A stretch of 64,000 bases of DNA from Clostridiales bacterium (GTDB lineage: Bacteria > Bacillota > Clostridia > Lachnospirales > Lachnospiraceae), in contig JALFSR010000002.1 in assembly GCA_022778745.1 (NCBI GenBank), positions 1 to 64,000 of the forward strand, written 5' to 3'. The position numbers and the translations under genes are program-made. The notes below the pieces were generated by a model. The model did no database searches. It was not told the DNA's origin and worked only from the letters and a program-made list of their open reading frames with translations. Position 1 is the first letter of the stretch. Every line of letters starts with the position of its first letter. Shown piece by piece: positions 51,514-63,400 of the stretch.

Positions 51514-52491
51514 ATGAAAACAATAAGTATTGTAGTTCCTTGCTATAACGAGGAAGAAAATGTAATACCGTTAAGCAAGGCGATTATACATGAATTTGAG
51601 ACAAAATTACAAAACTATAATTATGAGATTATTTTTATTGATAATGATTCCAAAGATCATACGAGAGAATATTTGAGAATGCTCTGCAAAGAAAATCCGC
51701 GCATACGAGCAATCTTTAACGCAAAAAATTTTGGCCAGTTTAATTCTCCATATTATGGTCTTTTGCAGGCACAGGGAGACTGTGCGATTTTAATGGCAGC
51801 AGACTTTCAAGATCCAGTTGAGATGATTCGTCCATTTGTAGATGGATGGGAAGAAGGATATAAAATTGTAATTGGTATTAAGACAAAGAGTAAAGAAAGC
51901 AAACTGATGTATTTCCTTAGAGGCTGTTATTATAAATTGATTAAAAAACTCTCTGATGTAGAACAGATCGAACAGTTTACAGGATTTGGTTTATATGATA
52001 AGAAATTTATTCAAGTACTGCAAAAACTGGATGATCCAACACCGTTTTTACGTGGAATTGTGGCAGAATTAGGATTTAGAAGAAAAGAAATTGAGTATAC
52101 ACAGCCGCAGCGGCGTGCAGGAAAAACGAGTAATAATTTTTATCGCTTGTTTGATGCAGCGATGCTTAGTGTTACTTCTTATACAAAAGTAGGATTGCGA
52201 GTTGCTACATTGCTTGGGATGTTCAGTTCCGTCGTGAGCATTTTGATTGCAATTGTATATTTAGTAATGAAGTTAGTTTATTGGGATCGATTTGCAGCAG
52301 GAATGGCACCCGTTCTAATCGGAATGTTTGTATTAGGTTCGATTCAGTTATTTTTCATTGGATTGATTGGAGAATATGTTTTGAGCATTAATGCACGTTC
52401 CATGCGTCGTCCGCTTGTTGTGGAGGAAGAACGCATTAATTTTGAAAGTGAGGAAGCAGCAGATGACAGAGGAAGTACAGAAAGCGATTGA
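51514..52491 (+). CDS. Family 2 glycosyltransferase, GtrB/DPM1-like membrane type
   Basis: The N-terminal GT-A domain has 'SIVVPCYNEEENVIPL' and 'FIDNDSKDHTREYL', with the metal site in 'ILMAADFQDPVEMIRP'. Two C-terminal membrane helices (about residues 230-300: 'VATLLGMFSSVVSILIAIVYLVMK', 'PVLIGMFVLGSIQLFFIGLIGEYVL') are those of polyprenyl-phosphate glycosyltransferases such as GtrB. The likely reaction is transfer of a sugar to undecaprenyl phosphate on the cytoplasmic face. The last 29 bases overlap the LicD gene. Confidence 0.9.
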   Translation: MKTISIVVPCYNEEENVIPLSKAIIHEFETKLQNYNYEIIFIDNDSKDHTREYLRMLCKENPRIRAIFNAKNFGQFNSPYYGLLQAQGDCAILMAADFQDPVEMIRPFVDGWEEGYKIVIGIKTKSKESKLMYFLRGCYYKLIKKLSDVEQIEQFTGFGLYDKKFIQVLQKLDDPTPFLRGIVAELGFRRKEIEYTQPQRRAGKTSNNFYRLFDAAMLSVTSYTKVGLRVATLLGMFSSVVSILIAIVYLVMKLVYWDRFAAGMAPVLIGMFVLGSIQLFFIGLIGEYVLSINARSMRRPLVVEEERINFESEEAADDRGSTESD

Positions 52492-53347
52492 CCAAGTTCA
52501 CGCCGCACATATTATTATTATAAAAGAGATCGAACGAATTTGTAAAAAACATAATATTATGTTTTATATTGAAAGCGGTACGCTTTTAGGAGCAATTCGT
52601 CATAAACATGCGATTCCGTGGGATGATGATGCTGATACAGCAATGCTTCGCAGTGAGTTTGAAAAATTCCGCAAAGTAGTAAGAGAAGAATTATCGGAAA
52701 GATTTGTCTATGTAGAGCCAGCAGATATTGGAAATAACGCCATATTTGATTTTGTGCCGCGAATTATGATGTTAGATTCTAGCATTCAGCCAGACGATGA
52801 AGAACAGCAGTTTTATGGAAATGGAATAAATAACCATGTGTCGGTTGATATTTTTATTATTGATGATATGAATGACTGCGATTGGATGCATCTTATTTCC
52901 AGAGCATTGATTTTAATTTGCTATGGAATGGGAATGGGACATCGTTATCAATTAGATATGAATGAATATCATGGAGCAGCAAAAATTGTTGTGAAATTAT
53001 TGTCTGCGATTGGAGGTCATATTCCAGCAGAAAAAATTATTCAATGGTACGATAAGGCATCTCGTATGGGAATTGGAAAGAATAAAAAGAAACATCGTTG
53101 TTTTTATGGAAATTTCTTAATCCAAGATGTGGCACTTGTCTATGATAAGCGGTGGTTTAAAGAGACAGTGAATGTAACATTGGATGGAGCAGAATTCCCA
53201 GCACCAAAGGGATGGCATCGTGTATTAAAGACAATTTATGGTGATTATATGCAGCTTCCGCCAGAAGAAAAACGAGTGAATACTCATTGTAATCCAGATT
53301 ATGTAAAAATCTGGTATGACCCATCAAAGAAACAAAACAATGATTAG
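52463..53347 (+). CDS. LicD-family protein
   Basis: LicD proteins are nucleotidyltransferase-fold enzymes that add phosphocholine or phospho-sugar groups to surface glycans. 'IMFYIESGTLLGAIRHKHAIPWDDDADTAM' near the N-terminus is the family signature with the catalytic acidic cluster, and 'HVSVDIFIIDDM' follows. ATG 52463 is preceded by GAGGAAG and lies inside the GT2 gene, indicating translational coupling; the track start at 52391 is in the GT2 coding region. Length is 294. What it transfers is unknown. Confidence 0.9.
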   Translation: MTEEVQKAIDQVHAAHIIIIKEIERICKKHNIMFYIESGTLLGAIRHKHAIPWDDDADTAMLRSEFEKFRKVVREELSERFVYVEPADIGNNAIFDFVPRIMMLDSSIQPDDEEQQFYGNGINNHVSVDIFIIDDMNDCDWMHLISRALILICYGMGMGHRYQLDMNEYHGAAKIVVKLLSAIGGHIPAEKIIQWYDKASRMGIGKNKKKHRCFYGNFLIQDVALVYDKRWFKETVNVTLDGAEFPAPKGWHRVLKTIYGDYMQLPPEEKRVNTHCNPDYVKIWYDPSKKQNND

Positions 53348-53366
53348 TGAAAGAAAAGGCAGAAAA

Positions 53367-54584
53367 ATGAAACTTGATTCTATAAAGCGATTTGCGTTAG
53401 ACTTCTTATATGGAACAGTTGCTCTTATTGCATTAAATGGCATAATTACATTTCTCGTATATCCATTTATTAATCGAACACTTGGAAATGAGGCAAATGG
53501 ACAGGTATTGTTTTTTACAGCAATTATGGGTCTGATGGCTTCTGCCTTTGGTTCTGGAGTGAATTATGCACGTATGAAAATTTCTACTGTGCGGCATTCT
53601 GAAAATGGAGATTATAATTGTTTTTTACTTGCAGTAGCAATACTCGCAGTAATTATTACTATTGTCGCTTCTTTCATAAAAGGAAATAGTGCAGGTGCTT
53701 CAGTAATTTCAATTGCGATTTTAATTATTGTAACGGTTTTACGCTATTATGCAGATGTACAGTTTCGTTTGGATTTGAATTATAAGCGATTTTTCTGGTA
53801 TTATATTTTTATTACAATTGGGTATGTGATAGGAGTTTTTACATATCGTTGGACAAATTCTTGGACAATGATTTTCATTACAGGAGAATGTTTTGGACTG
53901 ATTTATGTCACAATTGTAGGAAATATTTTTAAACGACCATTTTTTAAACGATCCGATCATTTTGCAGAAAATACAAAAGTAATGTGGAACTTATCGTCGG
54001 CATATTTAATGTCTGATTTTGTATCTTATGCGGATCGTGTGATGATTCCGTTATTAATTGTAAATGGAGATGAGGCATCAACAATTTTTTATGTTTCTAC
54101 CTTATTAGGGAAAATGGTATCTTTATTATCAACACCGTTAAATGGTGTGATTGTTGGGCATTTATCAAGATATAAAGGAAAAATAACAAAAAAAATGTTT
54201 GCAGGAGTGACAGGAATATTGCTTGTATGTGCAGGTATATTTGTATGTGGAAGTGTAATTGGTTCTTATATTATTATTCCACTGATATACAATGCGGATG
54301 TCATGGAAGCAGCAAGTAAGTTGTTTTGGATTGCAAATGCTGGACAAGTATTTTTCTTTATTTCTAATACGATGATGGTAGTAGTGCTTCGTTTTGCAAC
54401 AGAAAAATATCAAATTTATATGGGAACAGCATATACAATATTATTTATTGTTATTATTATTCCATTTATGTTTCTTTGGGGGCTTTGGGGAATGGCAGCT
54501 GGATTGCTGATTATTAATATATTGAAGTTCTGTATTATTACAGGGCTAGGCTTTTATGCACTTGGGGAAAAGAAAGAGAAATGA
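53367..54584 (+). CDS. Polysaccharide flippase, Wzx/MATE-like
   Basis: The 405-residue product has about 12 membrane helices and the Wzx-type N-terminus ('FALDFLYGTVALIALNGIITFLVYPFINRTLGNEANGQVLFF'). It should flip lipid-linked glycan units across the membrane. ATG 53367 ('MKLDSIKRF') has a modest AAAAGG; the track start at 53316 lies within licD. The gene starts 19 bp after licD and ends 13 bp before the following gene, inside the glycan operon. No Wzy polymerase is obvious unless the next gene serves. Confidence 0.85.
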   Translation: MKLDSIKRFALDFLYGTVALIALNGIITFLVYPFINRTLGNEANGQVLFFTAIMGLMASAFGSGVNYARMKISTVRHSENGDYNCFLLAVAILAVIITIVASFIKGNSAGASVISIAILIIVTVLRYYADVQFRLDLNYKRFFWYYIFITIGYVIGVFTYRWTNSWTMIFITGECFGLIYVTIVGNIFKRPFFKRSDHFAENTKVMWNLSSAYLMSDFVSYADRVMIPLLIVNGDEASTIFYVSTLLGKMVSLLSTPLNGVIVGHLSRYKGKITKKMFAGVTGILLVCAGIFVCGSVIGSYIIIPLIYNADVMEAASKLFWIANAGQVFFFISNTMMVVVLRFATEKYQIYMGTAYTILFIVIIIPFMFLWGLWGMAAGLLIINILKFCIITGLGFYALGEKKEK

Positions 54585-54597
54585 AAGGAAAGAGATT

Positions 54598-56430
54598 ATG
54601 AGACAGAAACGACCAGGGGGAATAGTGGCTGAAACATGGAATTATCTATGTTTCTGGGATTATCTTATTTTTTTAATATTAGCAGGAATATGTTTTTTTT
54701 CATTTCAACAAAGTGATTTATTGCATACAGCAGGTTGTTCGTACGGCTATCTAAATGGACATATTTTAGATTTTTATGATTATTGCGGCAATTATGGAAT
54801 TCATCCAAGTTATATGCCAAGTATGTATCTGATATTTGCGATATGGAATATTCCGATGAGACTGCTTGGTGTTGTGACGGTTCCAACAGATCAAATTCCA
54901 TTGATTGCAGTTATGTGGGCAAAGATTTTGCCATGTATTCTTTATATGCTGTCGGGCATTGTTATTTATGCGATTTGTATGGAAATCGGGATGGGACAAA
55001 AGAAATCCAAAATTTGTACATATGCCAGTCTGACGATGCCGATTGGATTTTATGCACAATTTATTTTTGGGCAGTATGATATTTTTATGGTATTTTGCAT
55101 ATTGGTCGGTGTGTACTTTTATTTAAAAAATAAAGATTTTTATTTTATATTTTGGTTTGGTATTGCAATTACATTTAAATACTCCGCTTTATTAATTTTT
55201 CTTCCGTTATTGCTGCTAAAGACAAAAAGCGAATGGAGAATTATTATGGGTTGTGTGGGTGCTGCCATTCCGTATGCAATTGAATTTTTGCTGTATAAAG
55301 GTAGTGAAGGATTTTCTAATTATGCGTTTGGAATCGGAAGCAGCGGAGATAATCCGACAGGATATATTTTCAATGCTGATATGTTTACAGGTTATCAGCT
55401 TGGGCATGTACAATTTCCAGTCAGTCTTGTAATTGTTGCGTTTGGAGTTATTTGTGCACTTGCATATTTCACAAGAGTGAGAGAAAAAAAAGAACAGATT
55501 AAATGGACATTTTATTTGTGTTGTCTTGTATGCTTCGTACTGTTTGGAATGGCAAAATGGCATCCGCAATGGCTGTTAATGGCAGTTCCTTTTTGGGTAA
55601 TTAGTGCATTTATTCATAAAGATACAAAGATTTTTATGATTATTGATTTGATTTTCATGTTGATCTTTACTATATTTAATGTCACGATGATACCGAATAA
55701 CGTCGATCAGGCAATGCTGAATTATGGTATTTTTGGTAAGTTGTTAGGTGGAGATATTGGAACAAAACTGAGCATGGCAAATATTATTGGAAAATTAGAT
55801 CCAACGATTTGTATTTCTATGAGTACAATGATTATGCTCGTATATGGACTGTTTAAACATCCAAAATATTGTGTGGATGATTTTTCTGCTCATGTAAATT
55901 GTATGGGATGGATTCGTGTACGATTCGTTGTCGGTGTAGCGATTTTTGTCGTTCCAGCATTTATGTGTATGTATGCTGCATTAACTGGAACAAAGCCAGC
56001 TTATCAAGTTACATCAAATGACGGCGGAGTGGTGATAGAGCAAAAAGATGATGCAGTGATACAGCAGTTTGTAAGCAGAGGAACAGTAATTGACCAAATT
56101 CAATTTCCAATTAGTGTAAGTGGACGTGCGAATCAAGCAGATTTAAGATTGACATTAAGAGAGCAGAAGACAAGAAAAGAATTGTACAGTGAGACGATGA
56201 ATGCTTCTGAATGGTGGGACGGCAAATTAGTTCAAGTATTTACTGACGATATTCCTGTAGAACAAGAGGAAGTCTATGAAGTAATATTTGAGGTAGAGCC
56301 ACGAGAACCACATACCGCACTTGTACTTCATAAAGATAGCAAGATGCCAACAAACAATGAAAAAGAAAAGGCAATTGTAAATGGAGAAGAACAAGATTAT
56401 CAGATTCAGATGGTAGTTTATCAGCAGTAA
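54598..56430 (+). CDS. Multi-pass membrane protein, probable GT-C glycosyltransferase
   Basis: The 610-residue protein has about a dozen membrane segments and then a C-terminal extracytoplasmic beta-rich domain of roughly 130 residues ('IDQIQFPISVSGRANQADLRLTLREQ...VYEVIFEVEPRE'). The first extracytoplasmic loop ('DFYDYCGNYGIHPSYMPSMYL') contains acidic residues where GT-C enzymes hold their catalytic Asp, and 'MAKWHPQWLLMAVPFW' resembles loops of mannosyltransferase-type proteins. I infer a polyprenyl-phosphate-sugar-dependent transferase or polymerase acting outside the membrane. ATG 54598 follows AAAGGAAAG. Confidence 0.7.
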   Translation: MRQKRPGGIVAETWNYLCFWDYLIFLILAGICFFSFQQSDLLHTAGCSYGYLNGHILDFYDYCGNYGIHPSYMPSMYLIFAIWNIPMRLLGVVTVPTDQIPLIAVMWAKILPCILYMLSGIVIYAICMEIGMGQKKSKICTYASLTMPIGFYAQFIFGQYDIFMVFCILVGVYFYLKNKDFYFIFWFGIAITFKYSALLIFLPLLLLKTKSEWRIIMGCVGAAIPYAIEFLLYKGSEGFSNYAFGIGSSGDNPTGYIFNADMFTGYQLGHVQFPVSLVIVAFGVICALAYFTRVREKKEQIKWTFYLCCLVCFVLFGMAKWHPQWLLMAVPFWVISAFIHKDTKIFMIIDLIFMLIFTIFNVTMIPNNVDQAMLNYGIFGKLLGGDIGTKLSMANIIGKLDPTICISMSTMIMLVYGLFKHPKYCVDDFSAHVNCMGWIRVRFVVGVAIFVVPAFMCMYAALTGTKPAYQVTSNDGGVVIEQKDDAVIQQFVSRGTVIDQIQFPISVSGRANQADLRLTLREQKTRKELYSETMNASEWWDGKLVQVFTDDIPVEQEEVYEVIFEVEPREPHTALVLHKDSKMPTNNEKEKAIVNGEEQDYQIQMVVYQQ

Positions 56431-56486
56431 AATAAATGGATGAGCCGATTTTTATCATACGCTTTTCCAAAAACTTCAAAAAAAGG

Positions 56487-56515
56487 TTGACAGTAAATTT
56501 TCGATATGTTACTAT
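56487..56515 (+). promoter_or_regulatory. Promoter of rpoB-rpoC
   Basis: TTGACA (56487-56492) and TACTAT (56510-56515) are 17 bp apart, leaving a leader of about 110 nt. So rpoBC is transcribed separately from the glycan genes. Confidence 0.75.
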
Positions 56516-56530
56516 GATAAATGCACTATT

Positions 56531-56594
56531 ATGGCTGAGTATGCTTTTACACATAGTTTGCTGTAACACGTGACAATAGTACGGCTGAGTATGC
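56531..56594 (+). repeat. Duplicated ATGGCTGAGTATGC motif in the rpoB leader
   Basis: ATGGCTGAGTATGC (56531-56544) and ACGGCTGAGTATGC (56581-56594) differ at one base and stand exactly 50 nt apart. The second copy forms a small hairpin, ACGGC-TGAGTAT-GCCGT. They may be sites for a regulator of rpoBC mRNA. Confidence 0.5.
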
Positions 56595-56631
56595 CGTTCA
56601 ATTTTATAGAAAAACAGGGGTGAAACGTCAA

Positions 56632-59600
56632 ATGGAAAAAAGCAGAATCCGACCAGTGAAATCAGGGAAGAGCATTCGTATGAGCTATTCCAGGCAAAAA
56701 GAAGTATTAGACATGCCAAACCTGATTGCAATCCAGAAAGATTCCTATCAGTGGTTTTTGGATGAGGGATTAAAGGAAGTATTTGAAGATATCTCTCCAA
56801 TCGCTGATTATAGTGGACATTTAAGTTTGGAATTCGGTGGCTTCAGACTTTGTACTGATGAAATAAAGTACACAATTGAAGAGTGCAAAGAAAGAGATGC
56901 AACCTATGCTGCACCGCTGAAGGTTAAAGTAAAGCTTTATAATAAAGAAAAAGACGAAATTAAAGATCATGAAATTTTTATGGGTGATCTTCCATTAATG
57001 ACCGATACAGGTTCTTTTGTTATCAATGGTGCAGAACGAGTTATTGTAAGCCAGCTGGTTCGTTCCCCTGGTATCTATTATACAATTGCTCATGACAAGA
57101 TTGGTAAGAGACTGTTTTCCTCACAGGTAATTCCAAACCGTGGTGCATGGTTAGAATACGACACAGATTCCAATGACATTTTCTTTGTGCGTGTAGACCG
57201 TACTCGTAAAGTACCAGTTACCGTATTGATTCGTGCTCTTGGATGGGGAACAAACCAGGAAATTATAGATTTGTTCGGAGAAGAACCAAAAATTCTTGCA
57301 AGTATTCAAAAAGATACATCTGATAACTATCAGGATGGTTTGTTAGAATTATACAAGAAGATTCGTCCAGGTGAACCATTATCTGTAGACAGCGCAGCGA
57401 GCTTGCTGAACAGTATGTTCTTTGATCCAAGACGTTATGATTTGGCAAAGGTAGGACGTTATAAATTTAATAAAAAACTTCATTTTAAGAACCGTCTAAA
57501 CGGACATGTTCTTGCAGAAGATGTTGTGGATACTGAGACAGGAGAAATTATTGCAGAAGCAGGTACGGTATTAAACCGTGAATCTGCAACTGTGCTCCAG
57601 AATGCAGCTGTTCCATATGTTATGATTCAGACAGAAGAACGTGTTGTAAAAGTAATTTCAAACTTGATGGTTGATGCAGCAGAATATCTGGAATTTGATC
57701 CAGCAGAGGCAGGCATCCACGAATTAGTATTCTATCCTCTGTTAAAGCAGATATTAGAAGAAAATGAGACAGAAGAAGAGATCAAAGCTGCTATTCACAA
57801 AAATATGGCAGAATTGATTCCAAAACATATTACAAAAGAAGATATCATTGGATCTATCAATTATTGTCTCCATTTAGAGTATGGTATTGGTACAAATGAT
57901 GATATCGACCATTTAGGAAACCGTCGTATTCGTGCAGTTGGTGAGCTGCTTCAGAATCAGTATCGTATCGGTCTTTCCAGAATGGAACGTGTTGTAAGAG
58001 AACGTATGACAACACAGGACGTAGAAGGTATCACACCTCAGTCTTTAATTAATATTAAGCCAGTAACGGCAGCAGTAAAGGAATTTTTTGGAAGTTCTCA
58101 GTTATCACAGTTCATGGATCAAAATAATCCATTGTCTGAACTGACACATAAGAGACGTCTTTCTGCATTGGGACCAGGTGGTCTTTCCAGAGATCGTGCC
58201 GGATTCGAGGTTCGAGACGTTCACTACTCCCATTATGGAAGAATGTGTCCAATTGAGACACCAGAAGGTCCTAACATCGGTTTGATCAACTCTTTGGCTA
58301 CGTATGCAAGAGTAAATCCTTATGGATTTGTAGAAGCACCTTATCGTAAAGTAGATAAGACCGATCCAAAGAATCCAGTTGTAACGGATGAAGTTGTTTA
58401 TATGACAGCGGATGAAGAAGATGATTATGTAGTTGCACAGGCGAATGAGCCATTGGATGCAGAAGGTCATTTTATTCATAATAATGTATCTGGTCGTTTC
58501 CGTGAAGAAACTTCCGAATTTGAAAAGAAGCAGATCGACTACATGGACGTATCTCCAAAGATGGTATTCTCTGTAGCGACATCAATGATTCCATTCCTTG
58601 AAAATGATGATGCGAACCGTGCGCTGATGGGTTCCAACATGCAGCGTCAGGCAGTACCGCTTATGCTGACAGAAGCTCCAGTAGTTGGAACAGGTATGGA
58701 AGATAAGACAGCAGTAGATTCTGGTGTGTGTGTTGTCGCAAAGCATGATGGTATTGTAGAGCGTTCTGCATCAAAGGAAATCATTGTAAAATGCGATGAT
58801 GGAACAAAAGATAAATACTGCTTAACGAAGTTTGCAAGAAGTAACCAGAGTAACTGTTATAATCAGAAGCCAATCGTGTTCAAGGGAGAACGTGTAAAGG
58901 CAGGTCAGGTAATCGCAGATGGTCCTTCTACTTCTCAAGGTGAGATCGCTCTTGGTAAGAATCCACTGATCGGTTTCATGACATGGGAAGGTTATAACTA
59001 CGAAGATGCAGTATTGTTAAGTGAACGTCTTGTACAAGAAGATGTTTATACATCAATTCATATTGAAGAATACGAAGCAGAAGCAAGAGACACAAAGCTT
59101 GGACCAGAAGAAATTACAAGAGATGTTCCAGGTGTTGGTGATGATGCATTAAAAGATCTCGATGAGAGAGGTATTATTCGTGTCGGTGCAGAAGTTCGTG
59201 CAGGAGATATTTTAGTCGGTAAAGTTACTCCAAAGGGAGAAACCGAACTGACAGCCGAAGAACGTTTACTCCGTGCAATTTTTGGTGAAAAAGCAAGAGA
59301 AGTCCGTGATACTTCCTTGAAAGTACCTCATGGTGCATATGGTATTATTGTAGATGCAAAAGTGTTTACGAGAGCAAATAGTGATGAACTATCCCCAGGT
59401 GTTAATGAGACAGTACGTATTTATATCGCTCAGAAGCGTAAGATTTCTGTTGGTGATAAGATGGCTGGTCGTCATGGTAATAAGGGTGTTGTCTCCAGAG
59501 TACTTCCGGTAGAAGATATGCCATTCTTGCCAAATGGTCGTCCTCTGGATATCGTATTGAACCCTCTTGGTGTGCCTTCTCGTATGAATATCGGACAGGT

Positions 59601-60480
59601 ATTGGAAATTCATTTAAGTCTTGCTGCTAAGGCACTTGGATTTAATATTGCAACACCAGTATTCGATGGTGCAAACGAAGTTGATATCATGGATACACTG
59701 GATCTTGCAAATGATTATGTAAATACATCTTGGGAAGATTTCCAAGAAAAATATAAAGATATTTTGAAGCCAGAAGTGATGGAATATTTGGGAGAACATT
59801 TAGATCATAGGGAGTTATGGAAAGGTGTTCCGATTTCCAGAGATGGTAAGGTACGACTTCGTGACGGACGTACGGGAGAATATTTTGACAGCCCTGTTAC
59901 AATCGGACACATGCATTACCTCAAACTCCACCACTTAGTTGATGATAAGATTCATGCTCGTTCCACTGGTCCTTACTCCTTAGTAACACAGCAGCCACTC
60001 GGTGGTAAGGCACAGTTTGGTGGACAGAGATTTGGAGAAATGGAAGTTTGGGCTCTTGAAGCATATGGTGCTTCCTACACGTTACAGGAAATCTTAACAG
60101 TAAAATCTGATGATGTTGTTGGACGTGTAAAGACTTATGAGGCAATTATCAAGGGCGAAAATATTCCGGAACCGGGTATTCCAGAATCCTTCAAGGTATT
60201 GTTAAAAGAATTACAGTCACTTGGACTTGATGTTAGAGTGCTTCGTGATGACAATACAGAAGTTGAGATCATGGAAAATGTAGATTATGGTAATACTGAT
60301 TTCCGCTCCATTATGGAAGGCGATGACCGCCATTATAATGATGATGAATTCGGTGCTTATGGTTATACAAAGCAAGAAGTATCGGATGGTGAATTCGTTA
60401 ATATCGATGATGAAGATGACGACGATGATATATTAGATTTCGATGATGATTTTGATGATGACGATTACACCGAGGAATAA
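56632..60480 (+). CDS. rpoB: DNA-directed RNA polymerase subunit beta
   Basis: The beta subunit forms one jaw of RNA polymerase. ATG 56632 ('[20 protein letters not shown]') follows AGGGGTG; the track start at GTG 56620 overlaps that site. Visible motifs include the rifampicin-region '[44 protein letters not shown]', '[14 protein letters not shown]', '[15 protein letters not shown]', '[19 protein letters not shown]' and '[24 protein letters not shown]'. The 1282-residue protein ends in a very acidic tail ('[20 protein letters not shown]'). No rif-resistance substitution is obvious in the quoted region. Confidence 0.97.
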   Translation: MEKSRIRPVKSGKSIRMSYSRQKEVLDMPNLIAIQKDSYQWFLDEGLKEVFEDISPIADYSGHLSLEFGGFRLCTDEIKYTIEECKERDATYAAPLKVKVKLYNKEKDEIKDHEIFMGDLPLMTDTGSFVINGAERVIVSQLVRSPGIYYTIAHDKIGKRLFSSQVIPNRGAWLEYDTDSNDIFFVRVDRTRKVPVTVLIRALGWGTNQEIIDLFGEEPKILASIQKDTSDNYQDGLLELYKKIRPGEPLSVDSAASLLNSMFFDPRRYDLAKVGRYKFNKKLHFKNRLNGHVLAEDVVDTETGEIIAEAGTVLNRESATVLQNAAVPYVMIQTEERVVKVISNLMVDAAEYLEFDPAEAGIHELVFYPLLKQILEENETEEEIKAAIHKNMAELIPKHITKEDIIGSINYCLHLEYGIGTNDDIDHLGNRRIRAVGELLQNQYRIGLSRMERVVRERMTTQDVEGITPQSLINIKPVTAAVKEFFGSSQLSQFMDQNNPLSELTHKRRLSALGPGGLSRDRAGFEVRDVHYSHYGRMCPIETPEGPNIGLINSLATYARVNPYGFVEAPYRKVDKTDPKNPVVTDEVVYMTADEEDDYVVAQANEPLDAEGHFIHNNVSGRFREETSEFEKKQIDYMDVSPKMVFSVATSMIPFLENDDANRALMGSNMQRQAVPLMLTEAPVVGTGMEDKTAVDSGVCVVAKHDGIVERSASKEIIVKCDDGTKDKYCLTKFARSNQSNCYNQKPIVFKGERVKAGQVIADGPSTSQGEIALGKNPLIGFMTWEGYNYEDAVLLSERLVQEDVYTSIHIEEYEAEARDTKLGPEEITRDVPGVGDDALKDLDERGIIRVGAEVRAGDILVGKVTPKGETELTAEERLLRAIFGEKAREVRDTSLKVPHGAYGIIVDAKVFTRANSDELSPGVNETVRIYIAQKRKISVGDKMAGRHGNKGVVSRVLPVEDMPFLPNGRPLDIVLNPLGVPSRMNIGQVLEIHLSLAAKALGFNIATPVFDGANEVDIMDTLDLANDYVNTSWEDFQEKYKDILKPEVMEYLGEHLDHRELWKGVPISRDGKVRLRDGRTGEYFDSPVTIGHMHYLKLHHLVDDKIHARSTGPYSLVTQQPLGGKAQFGGQRFGEMEVWALEAYGASYTLQEILTVKSDDVVGRVKTYEAIIKGENIPEPGIPESFKVLLKELQSLGLDVRVLRDDNTEVEIMENVDYGNTDFRSIMEGDDRHYNDDEFGAYGYTKQEVSDGEFVNIDDEDDDDDILDFDDDFDDDDYTEE

Positions 60481-60498
60481 TAGAAGGGAGAGCCACAC

Positions 60499-63400
60499 AT
60501 GCCTGAAACAAATAATGAAACCTATCAGCCAATGACATTTGATGCAATTAAGATTGGTTTGGCTTCACCGGAAAAGATCAGAGAATGGTCAAGAGGCGCG
60601 GTAACAAAGCCAGAGACCATCAATTATAGAACATTAAAACCAGAAAAGGACGGTTTGTTCTGTGAGCGTATTTTTGGACCACAGAAAGACTGGGAGTGTC
60701 ACTGTGGTAAATACAAAAAAATTCGCTATAAAGGTGTAGTTTGTGACCGCTGTGGCGTAGAAGTTACAAAGTCTAACGTTCGTAGAGAGCGTATGGGACA
60801 TATTGAACTGGCAGCCCCAGTGTCTCATATTTGGTATTTCAAGGGAATTCCTAGCCGTATGGGTCTTGTTCTTGATGTATCACCAAGAACATTGGATAAG
60901 GTACTGTATTTCGCTTCTTATATTGTATTAGATGAAGGAAATACAAATCTTTCCTATAAGCAGGTTCTTTCAGAAAAAGAATATCGCGATGCAGTAGAAG
61001 AATGGGGCGAGGGTGCATTCCGTGTTGGTATGGGTGCAGAAGCAATCAAGGAACTGCTGTCAGCGATTGATTTAGAGCAGGATTCTTTAGAACTTAGAAC
61101 AGCATTGAAAGATGCTTCTGGTCAGAAAAGAGCTCGTATTATTAAAAGATTAGAGGTTGTGGAAGCATTCCGTGCTTCCGGCAACCGCCCAGAGTGGATG
61201 ATTTTGGATGCAATTCCAGTTATTCCACCAGATTTACGTCCAATGGTACAATTGGATGGTGGTCGTTTTGCGACATCAGACTTAAATGATCTCTATCGCA
61301 GAATTATTAACCGTAATAATCGTCTGGCACGTTTATTAGAGTTAGGTGCACCAGATATCATTGTTCGTAACGAAAAGCGTATGCTTCAGGAGGCAGTTGA
61401 TGCATTAATTGATAACGGAAGAAGAGGACGTCCAGTGACAGGCCCTGGAAACCGTGCATTAAAGTCTCTTTCCGATATGTTAAAAGGTAAGCAAGGACGT
61501 TTCCGTCAGAACTTACTTGGTAAGCGTGTTGACTATTCTGGACGTTCTGTAATTGTAGTAGGACCAGAATTAAAGATTTATCAATGCGGTCTTCCAAAAG
61601 AAATGGCAATCGAATTATTTAAGCCATTTGTTATGAAAGAGTTAGTTGCAAATGGTACAGCGCATAATATTAAGAGTGCAAAGAAGATGGTAGAACGTCT
61701 CCAGACAGAAGTTTGGGATGTATTGGAAGATGTTATTAAAGAACATCCAGTTATGTTAAACCGTGCTCCTACACTGCATAGACTTGGTATTCAGGCGTTC
61801 GAGCCAATTCTTGTAGAAGGTAAGGCAATTAAGCTTCATCCACTCGTTTGTACAGCGTTCAATGCGGACTTTGATGGTGACCAGATGGCTGTGCATTTAC
61901 CACTTTCTGTAGAAGCACAGGCAGAATGCCGTTTCCTTCTCTTATCACCAAACAACTTACTGAAGCCATCCGATGGTGGTCCAGTAGCCGTTCCTTCTCA
62001 GGATATGGTACTTGGTATTTACTATCTGACACAGGAAAGACCTGGTGTAAAAGGCGAAGGCAAGTTCTTTAAGAATGTAAATGAAGCAATTCTTGCTTAT
62101 GAAAACGAAGTAATTACACTGCATTCTAAGATTAAAGTGCGTGTGACAAAGGAAATGCCAGATAGAAGAACATTGTCTGGTATTGTGGAATCTACATTAG
62201 GACGATTTATTTTTAATGAGATTATTCCACAGGATCTTGGATTTGTTGACCGTACAATTCCTGGTAATGAATTAGTGCCAGAAGTAGATTTCTTAGTTGG
62301 TAAGAAACAGTTAAAGCAAATCTTAGAGAAAGTTATTAATACACATGGTGCAACTGCTACAGCAGAAGTATTGGATGCAGTTAAGGCAATGGGTTACAAA
62401 TATTCAACACGTGCAGCGATGACGGTATCCATTTCTGATATGACGGTACCTCCTCAGAAGCCAGAATTAATTAAGAAGGCACAGGATACAGTAGACTTAA
62501 TTGCAAAGAACTTCAAGCGTGGTTTCATCACAGAAGAAGAACGTTACAAAGAAGTAATTCAGACATGGCAGGAGACTGATAATATATTGACAAAGGCACT
62601 GCTTGATGGTTTGGATAAATATAACAATATTTATATGATGGCTGACTCTGGTGCCCGTGGTTCCGATAAGCAGATTAAGCAGTTAGCTGGTATGCGTGGT
62701 TTGATGGCCGATACAACAGGTCATACAATCGAACTTCCTATTAAGTCTAATTTCCGTGAAGGTCTGGATGTATTGGAGTACTTTATCTCTGCACATGGTG
62801 CTCGTAAAGGTCTGTCCGATACAGCACTTCGTACAGCCGACTCTGGTTATTTGACAAGACGTTTGGTAGATGTTTCTCAGGATGTTATTATCCGTGAAGT
62901 AGACTGCTGTGAAGGAAAAGAAATTCCTTATATGGAAATTAAGGCATTTGCAGACGGTCAGGAAACAATTGAAAGCTTACAAGATCGTCTGACAGGTCGT
63001 TTCATTGCAGAGACAATTACGGATCCAGATACAGGTGAAGTTGTAATTAAAGCAAATCATATGGTAACACCAAAGCGTGCTGCTGCGATTATGAAAGTAT
63101 TGGATAAGCTTGGAAGAAATTCCGTAAAGATCCGTACTGTATTGAGCTGTAAGTCTCATATTGGTGTTTGTGCGAAATGTTATGGTTCTAACATGGCAAC
63201 TGGTCAATCTGTACAGGTTGGTGAAGCAGTTGGTATTATCGCTGCACAATCCATCGGTGAACCTGGTACACAGCTTACAATGAGAACATTCCATACAGGT
63301 GGTGTTGCCGGCGGTGATATCACACAGGGTCTTCCTCGTGTCGAGGAACTTTTTGAGGCACGTAAACCAAAGGGTCTTGCAATTATTACAGAATTTGGCG

